NCBI GenBank assembly: GCA_024763575.1 | Contig: JANTFF010000013.1 | Span: forward strand, 1-9,493 | Origin: Sulfurovum sp. | Lineage (GTDB): Bacteria; Campylobacterota; Campylobacteria; Campylobacterales; Sulfurovaceae | Direction: 5' to 3' | Length of the DNA stretch: 9,493 nt | In this document: piece after piece, positions 1 through 7,293 of the stretch | Layout of the letters: every line of letters begins with the position of its first letter | Position numbering within the stretch: position 1 is the first letter of the stretch | Notes under the pieces: generated by a model | Told to the model about the DNA's origin: nothing | The model's database searches: none | Seen by the model: the letters and a program-made list of their open reading frames with translations, nothing else | Position numbers and translations under genes: made by a program

Positions 1-836
1 ATTTTTATGATTTGTCCCAAGATTTTAAAAGAGAAGTATATGACTATTTTGTAGATACTTACAAAGAGGGTTTGACACCAAATCCATGTGTTAAGTGTAA
101 TCGGACAATCAAGTTTGGTAAAATGGTAGAGTTTGCGAACTCTCTAGGAATAGAAAAAATCTCAACAGGACACTATCTAAATTGTGATGGTGAGTTTTTT
201 TATAGTGCCAAAGATGATACGAAAGATCAAAGCTATTTTGTAGCACAAGTACGCAAAGAGATACTACCTAAACTGATTTTTCCATTAGGCTCATGGATAA
301 AAGATGATGTAAAAGAGTTTGCTAAATCTATACCACTTCTCAAAGATATAGGAGAACAAAAAGAGAGTAGTGAGATATGTTTTGTAGAGAATGATTATAC
401 TGAAATCTTGGAAAAACATATGGATATAGATTTAGCAGGAGAGACTGTAAATAGAGATGGTAAGGTAGTAGGAACTCATAAAGGGTATATGCACTATACT
501 ATTGGAAAACGAAGAGGTTTTACAGTTGATGGAGCTCATGACCCACACTTTGTAGTAGAGATAAAACCAGATAGTAATCAAATAGTAGTAGGTAAACGAG
601 ATGAGTTACAAGTAGATAATTTCAAAATAAAACAGATTAATCTATTTGAACCACTTCAAAAGTTTGATTCAAAAGTAAAAGTTCGATATAGAACACAAGC
701 TATAGATTGTCATGTAACAATAGATAATGATATAGGTGAAGTAAAATTAAATCAAAGTGTCTTTGGATTAGCCTTTGGACAAGTAGCTGTTTTTTATGAT
801 GGTAATAGAGTTATTGGTTCGGGGATTATCTGCTAG
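1..836 (+). CDS. mnmA: tRNA-specific 2-thiouridylase MnmA, 5' end missing
   Basis: MnmA is a cytoplasmic enzyme that adenylates U34 of Lys, Glu and Gln tRNAs and replaces its 2-oxygen with sulfur taken from a persulfide relay. The frame is open from the first bases of the window, so the gene starts upstream; the TTG at 12 is an internal Leu codon, not a start. Counting from that codon, the family motif TPNPCVKCN is at residues 22-30 (first catalytic Cys 26), STGHY at 51-55, DQSYF at 72-76, and SSEICF with the second catalytic Cys at 123. The C-terminal half is the usual beta-barrel. About 280 residues are visible against roughly 340-370 for the family, so the missing part is the N-terminal ATP-binding PP-loop. 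The stop codon lies inside the end of the convergent protease gene. The product call is very secure; both catalytic cysteines are present and there is no sign of damage. Confidence 0.96.
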   Translation, partial: FYDLSQDFKREVYDYFVDTYKEGLTPNPCVKCNRTIKFGKMVEFANSLGIEKISTGHYLNCDGEFFYSAKDDTKDQSYFVAQVRKEILPKLIFPLGSWIKDDVKEFAKSIPLLKDIGEQKESSEICFVENDYTEILEKHMDIDLAGETVNRDGKVVGTHKGYMHYTIGKRRGFTVDGAHDPHFVVEIKPDSNQIVVGKRDELQVDNFKIKQINLFEPLQKFDSKVKVRYRTQAIDCHVTIDNDIGEVKLNQSVFGLAFGQVAVFYDGNRVIGSGIIC

Positions 837-2004
837 AGTTATCCTCTATTTTCTCCCCCAAATACAATACTCCACTATTTTGATTGATTTTGAAATCAAA
901 CTTCTCAAAAAAGTTCATACCTAATAGTCCATCGGAGTATGGGTGCTTAAATGGGGCTATAGTGACTTTTAAATTCTTTAGCTCCAAATCTCCAATTGAT
1001 AGAGTATCTGCTGTTGCTAAGTGGGCTATAATATCACCTCCTGCTGTATTTAGCAATATCTCTTTTTCGAATGTTAGTGATGGTATCTTATCACTATTTA
1101 TAAATGTGTAACTAGCACCTGTATCTAGTAGTAGTGTTACAGGTGTATTATTAATAGTTAAGTTTATACTATATTGTGAACCAACTTTTTTTAGTGGTAT
1201 AATATGTGTGTAATGTTGTAACTCTTTCTCTTTTTGTTCTATACTTTTTAATATAGTTTGAGCATTTGTATTATATATCGAGTCATCAGTTATCTCTTCT
1301 AATAGTTTTTTAGACTCTTCATAATTATCTAGTTGGTTATATAGTTTTGCTAATCTAATTATATACTTTTCATTATCTATATTTTTATTAATCATCTCTT
1401 CAAAAAAGGATATTAGTTTTTCAAAATTTTTAGAGTTTTCGAGATGTTTTACATAGTTTTCAATGGTAATATTCAGGTCACTATCAATAACTTTGGAATT
1501 TTGAGTGTTTTTTAGTTCAAATAGTATATCTAATGCTTTTTGGAACTCTTTTTTTTCTCTGTATATTTTAGTTAGATAGAGTTTGAAATCTTCAGATTTT
1601 GGTTCCAATTCTATATATTGCTTTATCTCTTCTATAGTCTTTTTGGGTTGTTTATCAAAGTTATCATAGAAATAGACTTTGAGTATTAATTTATACTCTT
1701 TTATCTGTTTCTCATCTGCTTCTAAATAAAAAGCCATTGCATCGCTAAAGTTACCACTATTTAAAAGTTTCTCAAAATTTGATTTAGTAGTAGAGCTATT
1801 TATATCTTTAGTAATATTAGTCTCTTTTTGAATTTTATTTGAACTTATCGATTTTATTGTTATAATTTTGGGTTGATTGATTAGTTTTGATATAATTGTT
1901 TGATTGTTTTCCATACATCTTTTAGGCTCTAGTGCCATATAAAATAGATGAAAATTCCAACCTATCAATATACCTGCTATAAGTGATAAAACAATCTGAA
2001 ACAC
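826..2004 (-). CDS. Membrane-anchored TPR-like / retropepsin-type aspartic protease
   Basis: The 392-residue product has three parts. Residues 4-24 form one hydrophobic segment with no clear cleavage site, likely a membrane anchor. Residues about 76-260 are charged paired helices resembling TPR repeats (for example around 141-165 and 213-235). Residues about 278-384 are a clan AA, retroviral-type aspartic protease domain: the active-site motif [11 protein letters not shown] has Asp 294, and the late GLLGMNFF motif is at 359-366. One such domain has one Asp, so an active enzyme would be a homodimer; this follows from the family. The substrate is unknown. The ATG at 2002-2004 is preceded by AAAGGA six bases upstream, and a TAAAAT box lies at 2023-2028, so the leader is very short. 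The gene stands alone, divergent from prs and convergent with mnmA. Side of the membrane is uncertain: positive residues (Lys 28, Arg 29) follow the anchor, which fits poorly with a periplasmic protease. Confidence 0.85.
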   Translation of the reverse strand: MFQIVLSLIAGILIGWNFHLFYMALEPKRCMENNQTIISKLINQPKIITIKSISSNKIQKETNITKDINSSTTKSNFEKLLNSGNFSDAMAFYLEADEKQIKEYKLILKVYFYDNFDKQPKKTIEEIKQYIELEPKSEDFKLYLTKIYREKKEFQKALDILFELKNTQNSKVIDSDLNITIENYVKHLENSKNFEKLISFFEEMINKNIDNEKYIIRLAKLYNQLDNYEESKKLLEEITDDSIYNTNAQTILKSIEQKEKELQHYTHIIPLKKVGSQYSINLTINNTPVTLLLDTGASYTFINSDKIPSLTFEKEILLNTAGGDIIAHLATADTLSIGDLELKNLKVTIAPFKHPYSDGLLGMNFFEKFDFKINQNSGVLYLGEKIEDNSSR

Positions 2005-2022
2005 ATTTAATCCTTTATGACT

Positions 2023-2028
2023 ATTTTA
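2023..2028 (-). promoter_or_regulatory. Putative -10 box for the aspartic protease gene
   Basis: Read on the minus strand this is TAAAAT, preceded by GGA, about 19 bases ahead of the ATG. Campylobacterota sigma-70 promoters usually show a good -10 and no strong -35, as here. Transcription would begin near 2016, only just before the ribosome binding site. The assignment is by pattern only. Confidence 0.45.
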
Positions 2029-2037
2029 TCCAAAAAT

Positions 2038-2082
2038 CCTTATAGCACTCCATAACATCATCATCTTGTTATCAAAATAAGG
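2038..2082. repeat. Two nested inverted repeats in the divergent promoter region
   Basis: The inner pair is ATAACA (2052-2057) and TGTTAT (2067-2072), a perfect 6-base inverted repeat with a 9-base spacer. The outer pair is CCTTAT (2038-2043) and ATAAGG (2077-2082). Both lie between the two opposing -10 boxes, and the inner pair covers the position where a prs -35 element would sit. They could be operator half-sites, but short inverted repeats arise easily by chance in AT-rich DNA. No regulator is identifiable. Confidence 0.35.
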
Positions 2083-2083
2083 G

Positions 2084-2089
2084 TAGAAT
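2084..2089 (+). promoter_or_regulatory. Putative -10 box for prs-lepA
   Basis: TAGAAT preceded by GGG and followed by TTCGC lies 33 bases ahead of the prs ATG. Transcription would begin near 2096. There is no recognisable -35 hexamer, which is normal for this group. It is the best promoter candidate in the gap. Confidence 0.5.
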
Positions 2090-2121
2090 TTCGCTAATTA
2101 TTATAAAAGGTAGATAAAATT

Positions 2122-3057
2122 ATGACAGGATATATGCTTTTTTCTGGTACAGCAAATAAAGAGTTGGCAAATGAGGTATCTAAATATTTAGACCAACCTC
2201 TATCTTTGGCAAAAGTTACAAGATTTTCTGATGGTGAGATAAATATTAAAATCAAAGAGAGTGTAAGGGGTAAAGATGTATTTATAATTCAACCAACATC
2301 AGCACCAGCTAATGCTAATTTAATGGAGCTTTTGATTATGGTTGATGCTCTGAAACGGTCATCAGCTAAATCTATTACAGCAGTTGTCCCATATTATGGA
2401 TATGCTAGACAAGATAGAAAAGCAGAACCTAGAGTTCCAATTTCGGCTAAATTAGTAGCAAATCTAATGGAGACAGCAGGGATTACACGGCTTGTTACTG
2501 TGGATTTACACGCTTCACAGATACAAGGATTTTTTGATATTCCTGTGGATAATCTATATGGAGCTATTTTGTTTAACGACTATGTCAAATCAAAAAATCT
2601 CAAAAATCCAATTGTAGCAAGTCCTGATATTGGTGGTGTAGCAAGAGCTAGATATTTTGCTAAAACTATGGGCTTGGATATGGTTATAGTTGATAAGAGA
2701 CGAGAAAAAGCCAATGAGTCAGAGGTTATGAATGTTATTGGTGATGTAAGTGGCAAAGATGTTATAATGATTGATGATATGGTAGATACTGCAGGAACTA
2801 TGGTAAAAGCTGCATCAGCACTTAAAAAATTAGGTGCTACTAGTGTTATGGCATGTTGTACTCACCCAGTACTTTCAGGTCCTGCATATGATAGGATTGA
2901 AAATGGTGAGTTGGATGAGTTGATAATTACCAATACTTTACCAATCAAACAAAGCTCTAGCAAGATAAAAGTACTCTCTACTGCTAAGATGTTGGGTGAA
3001 GTTATACGAAGAGTTTATAACAATGAGAGTGTAAATTCTCTTTTTGAGACAAATTAA
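2122..3057 (+). CDS. prs: Ribose-phosphate pyrophosphokinase
   Basis: This cytoplasmic enzyme transfers pyrophosphate from ATP to ribose 5-phosphate to make PRPP, the precursor of purines, pyrimidines, NAD, histidine and tryptophan. The 311-residue length is normal for the bacterial class I enzyme. Diagnostic motifs are RFSDGEINIKI (34-44), YYGYARQDRK (91-100, ATP-binding loop), DLHASQIQGFFDIP (128-141), SPDIGG (167-172) and the PRPP loop DDMVDTAGT (218-226). The ATG at 2122 is preferred over the one at 2134 because relatives also begin with a short M-x-G-Y-x-x-F-S-G segment. The ribosome binding site AAAAGG ends about 11 bases upstream, a rather long spacing. lepA follows after ten bases, so the two form an operon. 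All key motifs are intact. Confidence 0.98.
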   Translation: MTGYMLFSGTANKELANEVSKYLDQPLSLAKVTRFSDGEINIKIKESVRGKDVFIIQPTSAPANANLMELLIMVDALKRSSAKSITAVVPYYGYARQDRKAEPRVPISAKLVANLMETAGITRLVTVDLHASQIQGFFDIPVDNLYGAILFNDYVKSKNLKNPIVASPDIGGVARARYFAKTMGLDMVIVDKRREKANESEVMNVIGDVSGKDVIMIDDMVDTAGTMVKAASALKKLGATSVMACCTHPVLSGPAYDRIENGELDELIITNTLPIKQSSSKIKVLSTAKMLGEVIRRVYNNESVNSLFETN

Positions 3058-3067
3058 AAGGGGTTAA

Positions 3068-4879
3068 ATGCCAAATAAGATACCACAGTCACATATTAGA
3101 AACTTTTCTATTATAGCTCATATTGACCACGGTAAATCAACTCTTGCTGATAGAATTATCCAAGAGTGTGGAGCTGTCACAGATAGACAGATGTCTTCAC
3201 AAGTTATGGATACTATGGATATAGAAAAAGAGCGAGGTATTACTATCAAAGCTCAAAGTGTTAGATTAGATTATATAGCAAAAAATGGTGAGAGATATAT
3301 CCTAAATCTTATAGACACCCCCGGTCATGTTGATTTCTCTTATGAGGTTAGCCGTTCATTGGCTTCTAGTGAGGGTGCATTGTTGATTATAGATGCAGCA
3401 CAAGGTGTTGAGGCTCAAACTATTGCCAATGTATATATCGCTTTGGATAATGATTTAGAGCTTATCCCTGTAGTCAATAAAATAGATTTACCATCAGCTG
3501 ACCCTGATAGAGTTTTGACCGAGGTAGAAGATGCTATAGGATTAGATTGTACAGAACACTCATTAGTTTCTGCTAAAACAGGAGAGGGAGTTCCCCAACT
3601 TATAGAAGCTATAGTAGAGAGAATTCCAGCTCCAAATGGTGATGAAAATGCTCCTACAAAAGCTCTAATTTATGATAGTTGGTTCGATAACTATTTGGGT
3701 GCATTGGCATTAGTAAGAGTCTATGAGGGCAAAATAGAAAAAGGTCAAAAGATACAGATAATGAGTACCAAAGAGGAACATCAAGTATTAGACCTAATGT
3801 ATCCTAACCCTATAGCTCCTATCAAAACAACATCTATAAATACAGGTGAAATTGGAATTGTAGTTACAGGGCTAAAAACAGTTGACGGATTACAAGTTGG
3901 AGATACTGTAACAGATGCCAAAAATCCAACCCAAGAGTCTATTGATGGATTTGAGAGTGCAAAACCATTTGTTTTTGCAGGATTGTATCCTATTGAGACA
4001 GATAAGTTTGAAGAGTTAAGAGATGCACTAAATAAACTAAAATTAAATGATAGCTCTATCTCATTTGAGCCTGAAAGTTCATTTGCATTAGGCTCAGGTT
4101 TTAGAGCAGGTTTTTTAGGGATGTTGCATATGGAGGTTATCAAAGAGAGGTTAGAGAGAGAGTTTAATCTTGATTTAATAGCTACAGCACCAACTGTTGT
4201 ATATGAAGTTTTGAAAACTGATGGAGAGAGAATAGAGATACAAAACCCTTTTGATTTACCTCCAGCACAAAATATAGATACTATATTCGAGCCATATATC
4301 AAAGCTACAATATTAACCCCAAATGATTTTGTAGGAAATTTGATTAAACTTCTAAATGATAGAAGAGGTGTTCAGATTAAGATGGATTATATCAATGAAA
4401 ATCGTGTTTTGATGGAGTATGATATTCCTATGAATGAGATTGTAATGGATTTTTATGATAAACTCAAAAGTACTACCAAAGGGTATGCAAGTTTTGATTA
4501 TGAGCCTATAGGATTTAGAGCAGGAAAATTAGTTAAATTAGATATAAAAGTAGCAGGTGAGGTGGTTGATGCCTTGTCTATTATTGTACCAGAAGATAAA
4601 GCACGAAGTAGAGGATTGGCATTTGTCAATAATCTAAAAGAGTTAATACCTAGACAACTATTTGAAGTGGCTATTCAAGCTAGTATAGGAAATAATGTAA
4701 TAGCTAGAACTAATGTTAAATCTATGGGTAAAAATGTAACAGCTAAATGTTATGGTGGAGATATTACACGAAAGAGAAAGCTACTAGAGAAACAAAAAGC
4801 TGGTAAAAAGCGAATGAAATCTATTGGAAGTGTAAATATACCACAAGAGGCATTTATGGCAGTACTCAAAATTGACTAG
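3068..4879 (+). CDS. lepA: Elongation factor 4 (LepA), back-translocating GTPase
   Basis: LepA/EF4 is a ribosome-binding GTPase related to EF-G. It can move tRNAs back one step and affects initiation and fidelity under ionic or cold stress. The 603-residue product matches the usual length of about 600. GTPase motifs are all present: G1 AHIDHGKST (17-25), the G2 Thr in ERGIT (55-59), G3 DTPGH (83-87), G4 NKID (137-140) and G5 SAK (168-170). Domain II, the two EF-G-like alpha/beta domains and the LepA-specific C-terminal domain follow. The tail motifs ([20 protein letters not shown], then [10 protein letters not shown]) are typical of LepA and absent from EF-G. The ATG has a strong AAGGGG site just after the prs stop. 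It is transcribed with prs, with which no functional tie is obvious. Nothing abnormal was seen. Confidence 0.98.
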   Translation: MPNKIPQSHIRNFSIIAHIDHGKSTLADRIIQECGAVTDRQMSSQVMDTMDIEKERGITIKAQSVRLDYIAKNGERYILNLIDTPGHVDFSYEVSRSLASSEGALLIIDAAQGVEAQTIANVYIALDNDLELIPVVNKIDLPSADPDRVLTEVEDAIGLDCTEHSLVSAKTGEGVPQLIEAIVERIPAPNGDENAPTKALIYDSWFDNYLGALALVRVYEGKIEKGQKIQIMSTKEEHQVLDLMYPNPIAPIKTTSINTGEIGIVVTGLKTVDGLQVGDTVTDAKNPTQESIDGFESAKPFVFAGLYPIETDKFEELRDALNKLKLNDSSISFEPESSFALGSGFRAGFLGMLHMEVIKERLEREFNLDLIATAPTVVYEVLKTDGERIEIQNPFDLPPAQNIDTIFEPYIKATILTPNDFVGNLIKLLNDRRGVQIKMDYINENRVLMEYDIPMNEIVMDFYDKLKSTTKGYASFDYEPIGFRAGKLVKLDIKVAGEVVDALSIIVPEDKARSRGLAFVNNLKELIPRQLFEVAIQASIGNNVIARTNVKSMGKNVTAKCYGGDITRKRKLLEKQKAGKKRMKSIGSVNIPQEAFMAVLKID

Positions 4880-4898
4880 AAATTCCTTGATATATCTC

Positions 4899-4919
4899 AA
4901 TCTCTAATCTATAGAGATT
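4899..4919. promoter_or_regulatory. 21-base perfect palindrome, putative operator
   Basis: The 8-base arm AATCTCTA (4899-4906) and its exact complement TAGAGATT (4912-4919) flank a 5-base centre. The palindrome ends four bases before the -10 box of the next gene and therefore covers the -35 region. It is AT-rich and is not followed by a T-run, so it fits a repressor or activator site better than an intrinsic terminator for lepA. A weak transcript hairpin cannot be excluded. Which protein might bind is unknown. Confidence 0.5.
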
Positions 4920-4923
4920 TGGG

Positions 4924-4929
4924 TAAAAT
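4924..4929 (+). promoter_or_regulatory. Putative -10 box ahead of the CopD-like gene
   Basis: TAAAAT preceded by GGG lies in the 74-base gap after lepA. Transcription would begin near 4936, leaving a leader of about 18 bases to the TTG start. The context matches the prs and protease -10 candidates in this window. Confidence 0.5.
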
Positions 4930-4942
4930 AGATAAAAATATT

Positions 4943-4948
4943 AAAGGA
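4943..4948 (+). promoter_or_regulatory. Ribosome binding site that sets a TTG start
   Basis: AAAGGA lies five bases ahead of the TTG at 4954. No ATG occurs in frame near this position that would keep the first transmembrane helix whole, so this site decides the start. Confidence 0.6.
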
Positions 4949-4953
4949 TTTTC

Positions 4954-5403
4954 TTGGGTTGGGAGATACATATACATCTAATCGCTGCTGTTTCATGGAT
5001 AGGTGGCTCTGTTTTTATGTTTGTTTTGGGAATTTCTCTTAGAGATAAAGATGACCAACAAGCTGTCTATCCACGAGTTGGACCAATATTTGGTTATTTT
5101 GAGATTGGTTCATTGGTAGCTTTGCTAATTACTGGAACACTAATGATTATGAATAATAGTATGATAGATATACTTTTTGATACAACTGTTCATAATACTG
5201 CAATTGATGCACTGCGTAATAAATTAATCATAGTGGCTATTATGACTATTATTACTATAACTCATACAGTAATTGCGTTTAGAACTAATGATAAAGAGAG
5301 AACTAAACTAGAGATGATAATATCGAGAGCTTCATCTATGGGTATTTTTATTTTAAATTTTGTAGTACTTCATTATGCTATTGTGATACGAAATTTGTTA
5401 TAA
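4954..5403 (+). CDS. Four-helix inner-membrane protein, CopD/HemJ-like
   Basis: The 149-residue product is an integral membrane protein with four predicted helices at about 5-27, 44-66, 88-109 and 126-146. The first carries HLIAAVSWIGGSVF, the H-x(5)-W-x-G-G pattern of CopD-type and related proteins. The third has the K-L...H arrangement (Lys 90, His 104) found in CopD and HemJ families. His 6, 8, 104 and 140 sit in or near helices and could bind heme or copper; that is inference. It lacks the R-L-F-x-Y-H segment after helix one that marks true HemJ (protoporphyrinogen oxidase), so I do not assign that enzyme. The start is TTG with AAAGGA five bases upstream. It is probably the first gene of a unit with comF, nine bases downstream, and has a palindrome at its promoter. 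Family placement is moderate and function unknown. Confidence 0.75.
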   Translation: MGWEIHIHLIAAVSWIGGSVFMFVLGISLRDKDDQQAVYPRVGPIFGYFEIGSLVALLITGTLMIMNNSMIDILFDTTVHNTAIDALRNKLIIVAIMTIITITHTVIAFRTNDKERTKLEMIISRASSMGIFILNFVVLHYAIVIRNLL

Positions 5404-5412
5404 CTTTGAAAA

Positions 5413-5988
5413 ATGAGATGTATTAGTTGTCATAAATTAAGTTGGAGTACTTTTTGCTCTAGTTGTAAAATTAAGCTACTTAAACCATCTATAATTAAAC
5501 GACAAGTTGGTTCAGTAGAGGTTTATAGTTTTTTCAAATATCAAAATATTGAAGATTTACTCCTAACAAAACATACTCCACAAGGCTTTATTATTTATAA
5601 AGCATTAGCCAAAATGACTTTTCGACCATTTATCCAAAATTTTATATCTAATGATAGTAGAGAGATTTATATAATAGGAGTTGATGAGGTAGTCAAAAAT
5701 GGATATAGTCATGTAGCTCTATTAACTCATCAGATGAGATACCAAAATGTAAATATAATACATAGTAAACTTATAGCTAAAAATCGTGTCAAATATGCAG
5801 GTAAAACATTAGAGTTTCGTTTATCTAATCCTAGAGAGTTTATATATAGTGGTGTATCAAATATAGAGGCTATTTTAGTAGATGATATAATAACTACAGG
5901 TTTAACACTTCAAGAAGCAAAGGAAGTTTTGGAACAAAATGGTGTAGTGGTACTTTTTGCATTGACTTTAGCTGATGCTAAAGCTTAA
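5413..5988 (+). CDS. comF: ComF-family phosphoribosyltransferase-like protein
   Basis: ComF proteins are cytoplasmic and required for DNA uptake in naturally competent bacteria, where they are thought to assist passage of single-stranded DNA; their enzymatic activity is not settled. The 191-residue product has a four-cysteine zinc finger at the start (Cys 3, 6, 15, 18). It also has the type I phosphoribosyltransferase PRPP loop LVDDIITTGLTL at 155-166. The central region is divergent: where most ComF proteins have R-G-F-N-Q-A it reads GYSHVALL (97-104), and the usual K-R-x-T-x-x-Q segment is KNRVKYAGKTLEF. Length is typical for the short form. The ATG lies nine bases after the upstream stop, with only a weak ribosome site, so translation may be coupled. 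No other competence gene is in the window. The fold call is firm; the role in competence is inferred from the family. Confidence 0.85.
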   Translation: MRCISCHKLSWSTFCSSCKIKLLKPSIIKRQVGSVEVYSFFKYQNIEDLLLTKHTPQGFIIYKALAKMTFRPFIQNFISNDSREIYIIGVDEVVKNGYSHVALLTHQMRYQNVNIIHSKLIAKNRVKYAGKTLEFRLSNPREFIYSGVSNIEAILVDDIITTGLTLQEAKEVLEQNGVVVLFALTLADAKA

Positions 5989-6016
5989 TTATGTTAAATT
6001 ATCAAAATATTAAATT

Positions 6017-6022
6017 AAAGGA
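6017..6022 (+). promoter_or_regulatory. Ribosome binding site that sets a GTG start
   Basis: AAAGGA lies six bases before the GTG at 6029. The next in-frame ATG (6044) would be 21 bases away, too far, so the GTG is preferred. Confidence 0.6.
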
Positions 6023-6028
6023 AAAATA

Positions 6029-6220
6029 GTGGATGCTAAAAAAATGAGTAAATTTTGTCAACCTTTTAGAATAGTACTTGGAGCTGGATTAGTTGGTTAT
6101 GGAGTATATAGTGGTAATAGTTGGTTCTATTTAGGAGCTATTCCATTGATTGCTGGTTTGACAAACTTCTGTCCATTATGTGGTATTACAGGTCAATGTC
6201 CAGTCATTGGCAAAAAGTAA
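6029..6220 (+). CDS. Small two-helix DUF2892-type membrane protein with four Cys
   Basis: The 63-residue product resembles the YgaP-type transmembrane domain (DUF2892). It has a short polar N-terminus, helix one at about 13-28 (FRIVLGAGLVGYGVY), a turn at GNSW, and helix two at about 32-47 (FYLGAIPLIAGLTNF). A cysteine-containing tail follows, with Cys 48, 51 and 57. Cys 10 lies just before helix one, so all four cysteines may be on one membrane face and could bind a metal or form disulfides; this is inference. In other proteins the domain is joined to rhodanese, but none is encoded here. The start is GTG. The gene follows comF after 40 bases of AT-rich DNA in which I see no clear promoter or terminator, and the transglycosylase start lies about seven bases after its stop. 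Biochemical role unknown. Confidence 0.78.
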   Translation: MDAKKMSKFCQPFRIVLGAGLVGYGVYSGNSWFYLGAIPLIAGLTNFCPLCGITGQCPVIGKK

Positions 6221-6227
6221 TTTAGGT

Positions 6228-7229
6228 TTGTCTATATTTAGATTATTTATACTTATAGTGGCTTTTTGGGTTACTTCATTGGAAGCGGTTGATTATACTT
6301 CTAAAAAAGAAGTTAAACAGTTTATGCATACTATGCAGTATAGGTACGGTTTCAAAAAAGATACACTACATAAATGGTTTAAGAATGTTCGTAAAAATAG
6401 TTATATCCCATTAAAACGAAAATCATTCTATTGTGGTGCTAGATGTTACTCTAGTGGTAGTTGGGATAGATACTCATACCAATATCTCCGTCGTGCAAGT
6501 GGTGGAGTCTATTTTATGAAAAAATTTCATAATACACTCAAAAAAGCTTATAAAAAATATAAAGTAGAGCCTGAATATATTACAGCTATTATAGGTATAG
6601 AGAGTGAGTATGGCTCTAGGCGTGGAGATTATTTAGTTTTTGACCGTTTGGTACATCTATCATTTGATAAACATGATAGAAGAGCCAAATTTTATCGCAA
6701 ACAGCTCATTTCACTTCTCAGGCTCTCTGCTAGAGAAGACATAAATCCCAAAGATATTAGAGGCTCATCATCAGGAGCTATTGGACTAGCTCAATTTATC
6801 CCAAGTACATATAAATCATTTGCTGTTGATTTTAATAAAGATGGTAAAAAACAGATGAATAATGTAGTTGATGCTATTGGAAGTATTGCCTATTATCTCA
6901 AAAGACACGGTTGGAGAAAAGGAGAAGATGTAGCTGTTCGGGTTAGATATGAGGGGAGTAGATTTAATAAATTACCTACTGGATATACTCATACTTACTA
7001 TCGTAGCAATTTAGATGGTATAGAGCCAAGAGATGATTTTAACTATCATGGGAAAGTTAGTCTGATAAAATTGGAAAAACGAGGTTATGATGAGTTATGG
7101 TATGGTGGAAAAAATTTTTTCGTTATTACTAGATATAATCAAAGCTCATATTATGCAATGAGTGTTCATCAGTTGGCTCAAAAAATAAAAATAGCCTATA
7201 CAAAACGACATGGAGAGTTTTCTAAATAA
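6228..7229 (+). CDS. Exported MltB-type lytic murein transglycosylase
   Basis: The enzyme cleaves the MurNAc-GlcNAc bond of peptidoglycan without water, giving 1,6-anhydro ends, and acts in the periplasm. It belongs to the MltB (SLT_2, GH103) family. From the TTG at 6228 the 333-residue product has a signal peptide at about 1-20 (SIFRLFILIVAFWVTSLEA) without a lipobox, so it is probably soluble rather than a lipoprotein. The catalytic Glu is residue 125 in AIIGIESEYGS. Other family blocks are SGAIGLAQFIPSTYKSFAVD and VDAIGSIAYYLKRHGW. Two cysteines in YCGARCY (about 69 and 73) could form a disulfide. The start is uncertain: the frame stays open upstream to a GTG at 6180 inside the preceding gene. 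The TTG at 6228 gives a clean signal peptide but has no good ribosome site, which suggests coupling to the preceding gene, whose stop ends seven bases before. The product is secure, the start less so. Confidence 0.9.
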   Translation: MSIFRLFILIVAFWVTSLEAVDYTSKKEVKQFMHTMQYRYGFKKDTLHKWFKNVRKNSYIPLKRKSFYCGARCYSSGSWDRYSYQYLRRASGGVYFMKKFHNTLKKAYKKYKVEPEYITAIIGIESEYGSRRGDYLVFDRLVHLSFDKHDRRAKFYRKQLISLLRLSAREDINPKDIRGSSSGAIGLAQFIPSTYKSFAVDFNKDGKKQMNNVVDAIGSIAYYLKRHGWRKGEDVAVRVRYEGSRFNKLPTGYTHTYYRSNLDGIEPRDDFNYHGKVSLIKLEKRGYDELWYGGKNFFVITRYNQSSYYAMSVHQLAQKIKIAYTKRHGEFSK

Positions 7230-7252
7230 TAGATTTAAGATTAAAGTAAAAC

Positions 7253-7261
7253 TGTTATAAT
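7253..7261 (+). promoter_or_regulatory. Extended -10 promoter of the beta-barrel gene
   Basis: TGT followed by TATAAT (hexamer 7256-7261) is a perfect extended -10 element. Transcription would begin near 7268, giving a leader of about 26 bases before the ATG at 7294. It suggests that the beta-barrel gene is transcribed separately from the upstream transglycosylase. Confidence 0.6.
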
Positions 7262-7293
7262 TTCAAAACAATTAATCACAAAAGGTTTTAAAG

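Noticed and set aside
884..1111. Open frame on the plus strand opposite the protease domain
   Set aside because: No ribosome site or recognisable motif, and it lies antisense to a well-supported domain.
3781..4302. Long open frame on the minus strand inside lepA
   Set aside because: Low-complexity Ser-rich translation with no motif, wholly inside a highly conserved gene; a shadow of codon bias.
4899..4930. Intrinsic terminator after lepA
   Set aside because: The stem is AT-rich and followed by TGGGTAAAATA instead of a T-run; position fits a promoter operator better.
4954..5403. Assignment as hemJ (protoporphyrinogen oxidase)
   Set aside because: Similar helix pattern and Lys/His, but the conserved segment after helix one is missing, so only a broad family call is safe.
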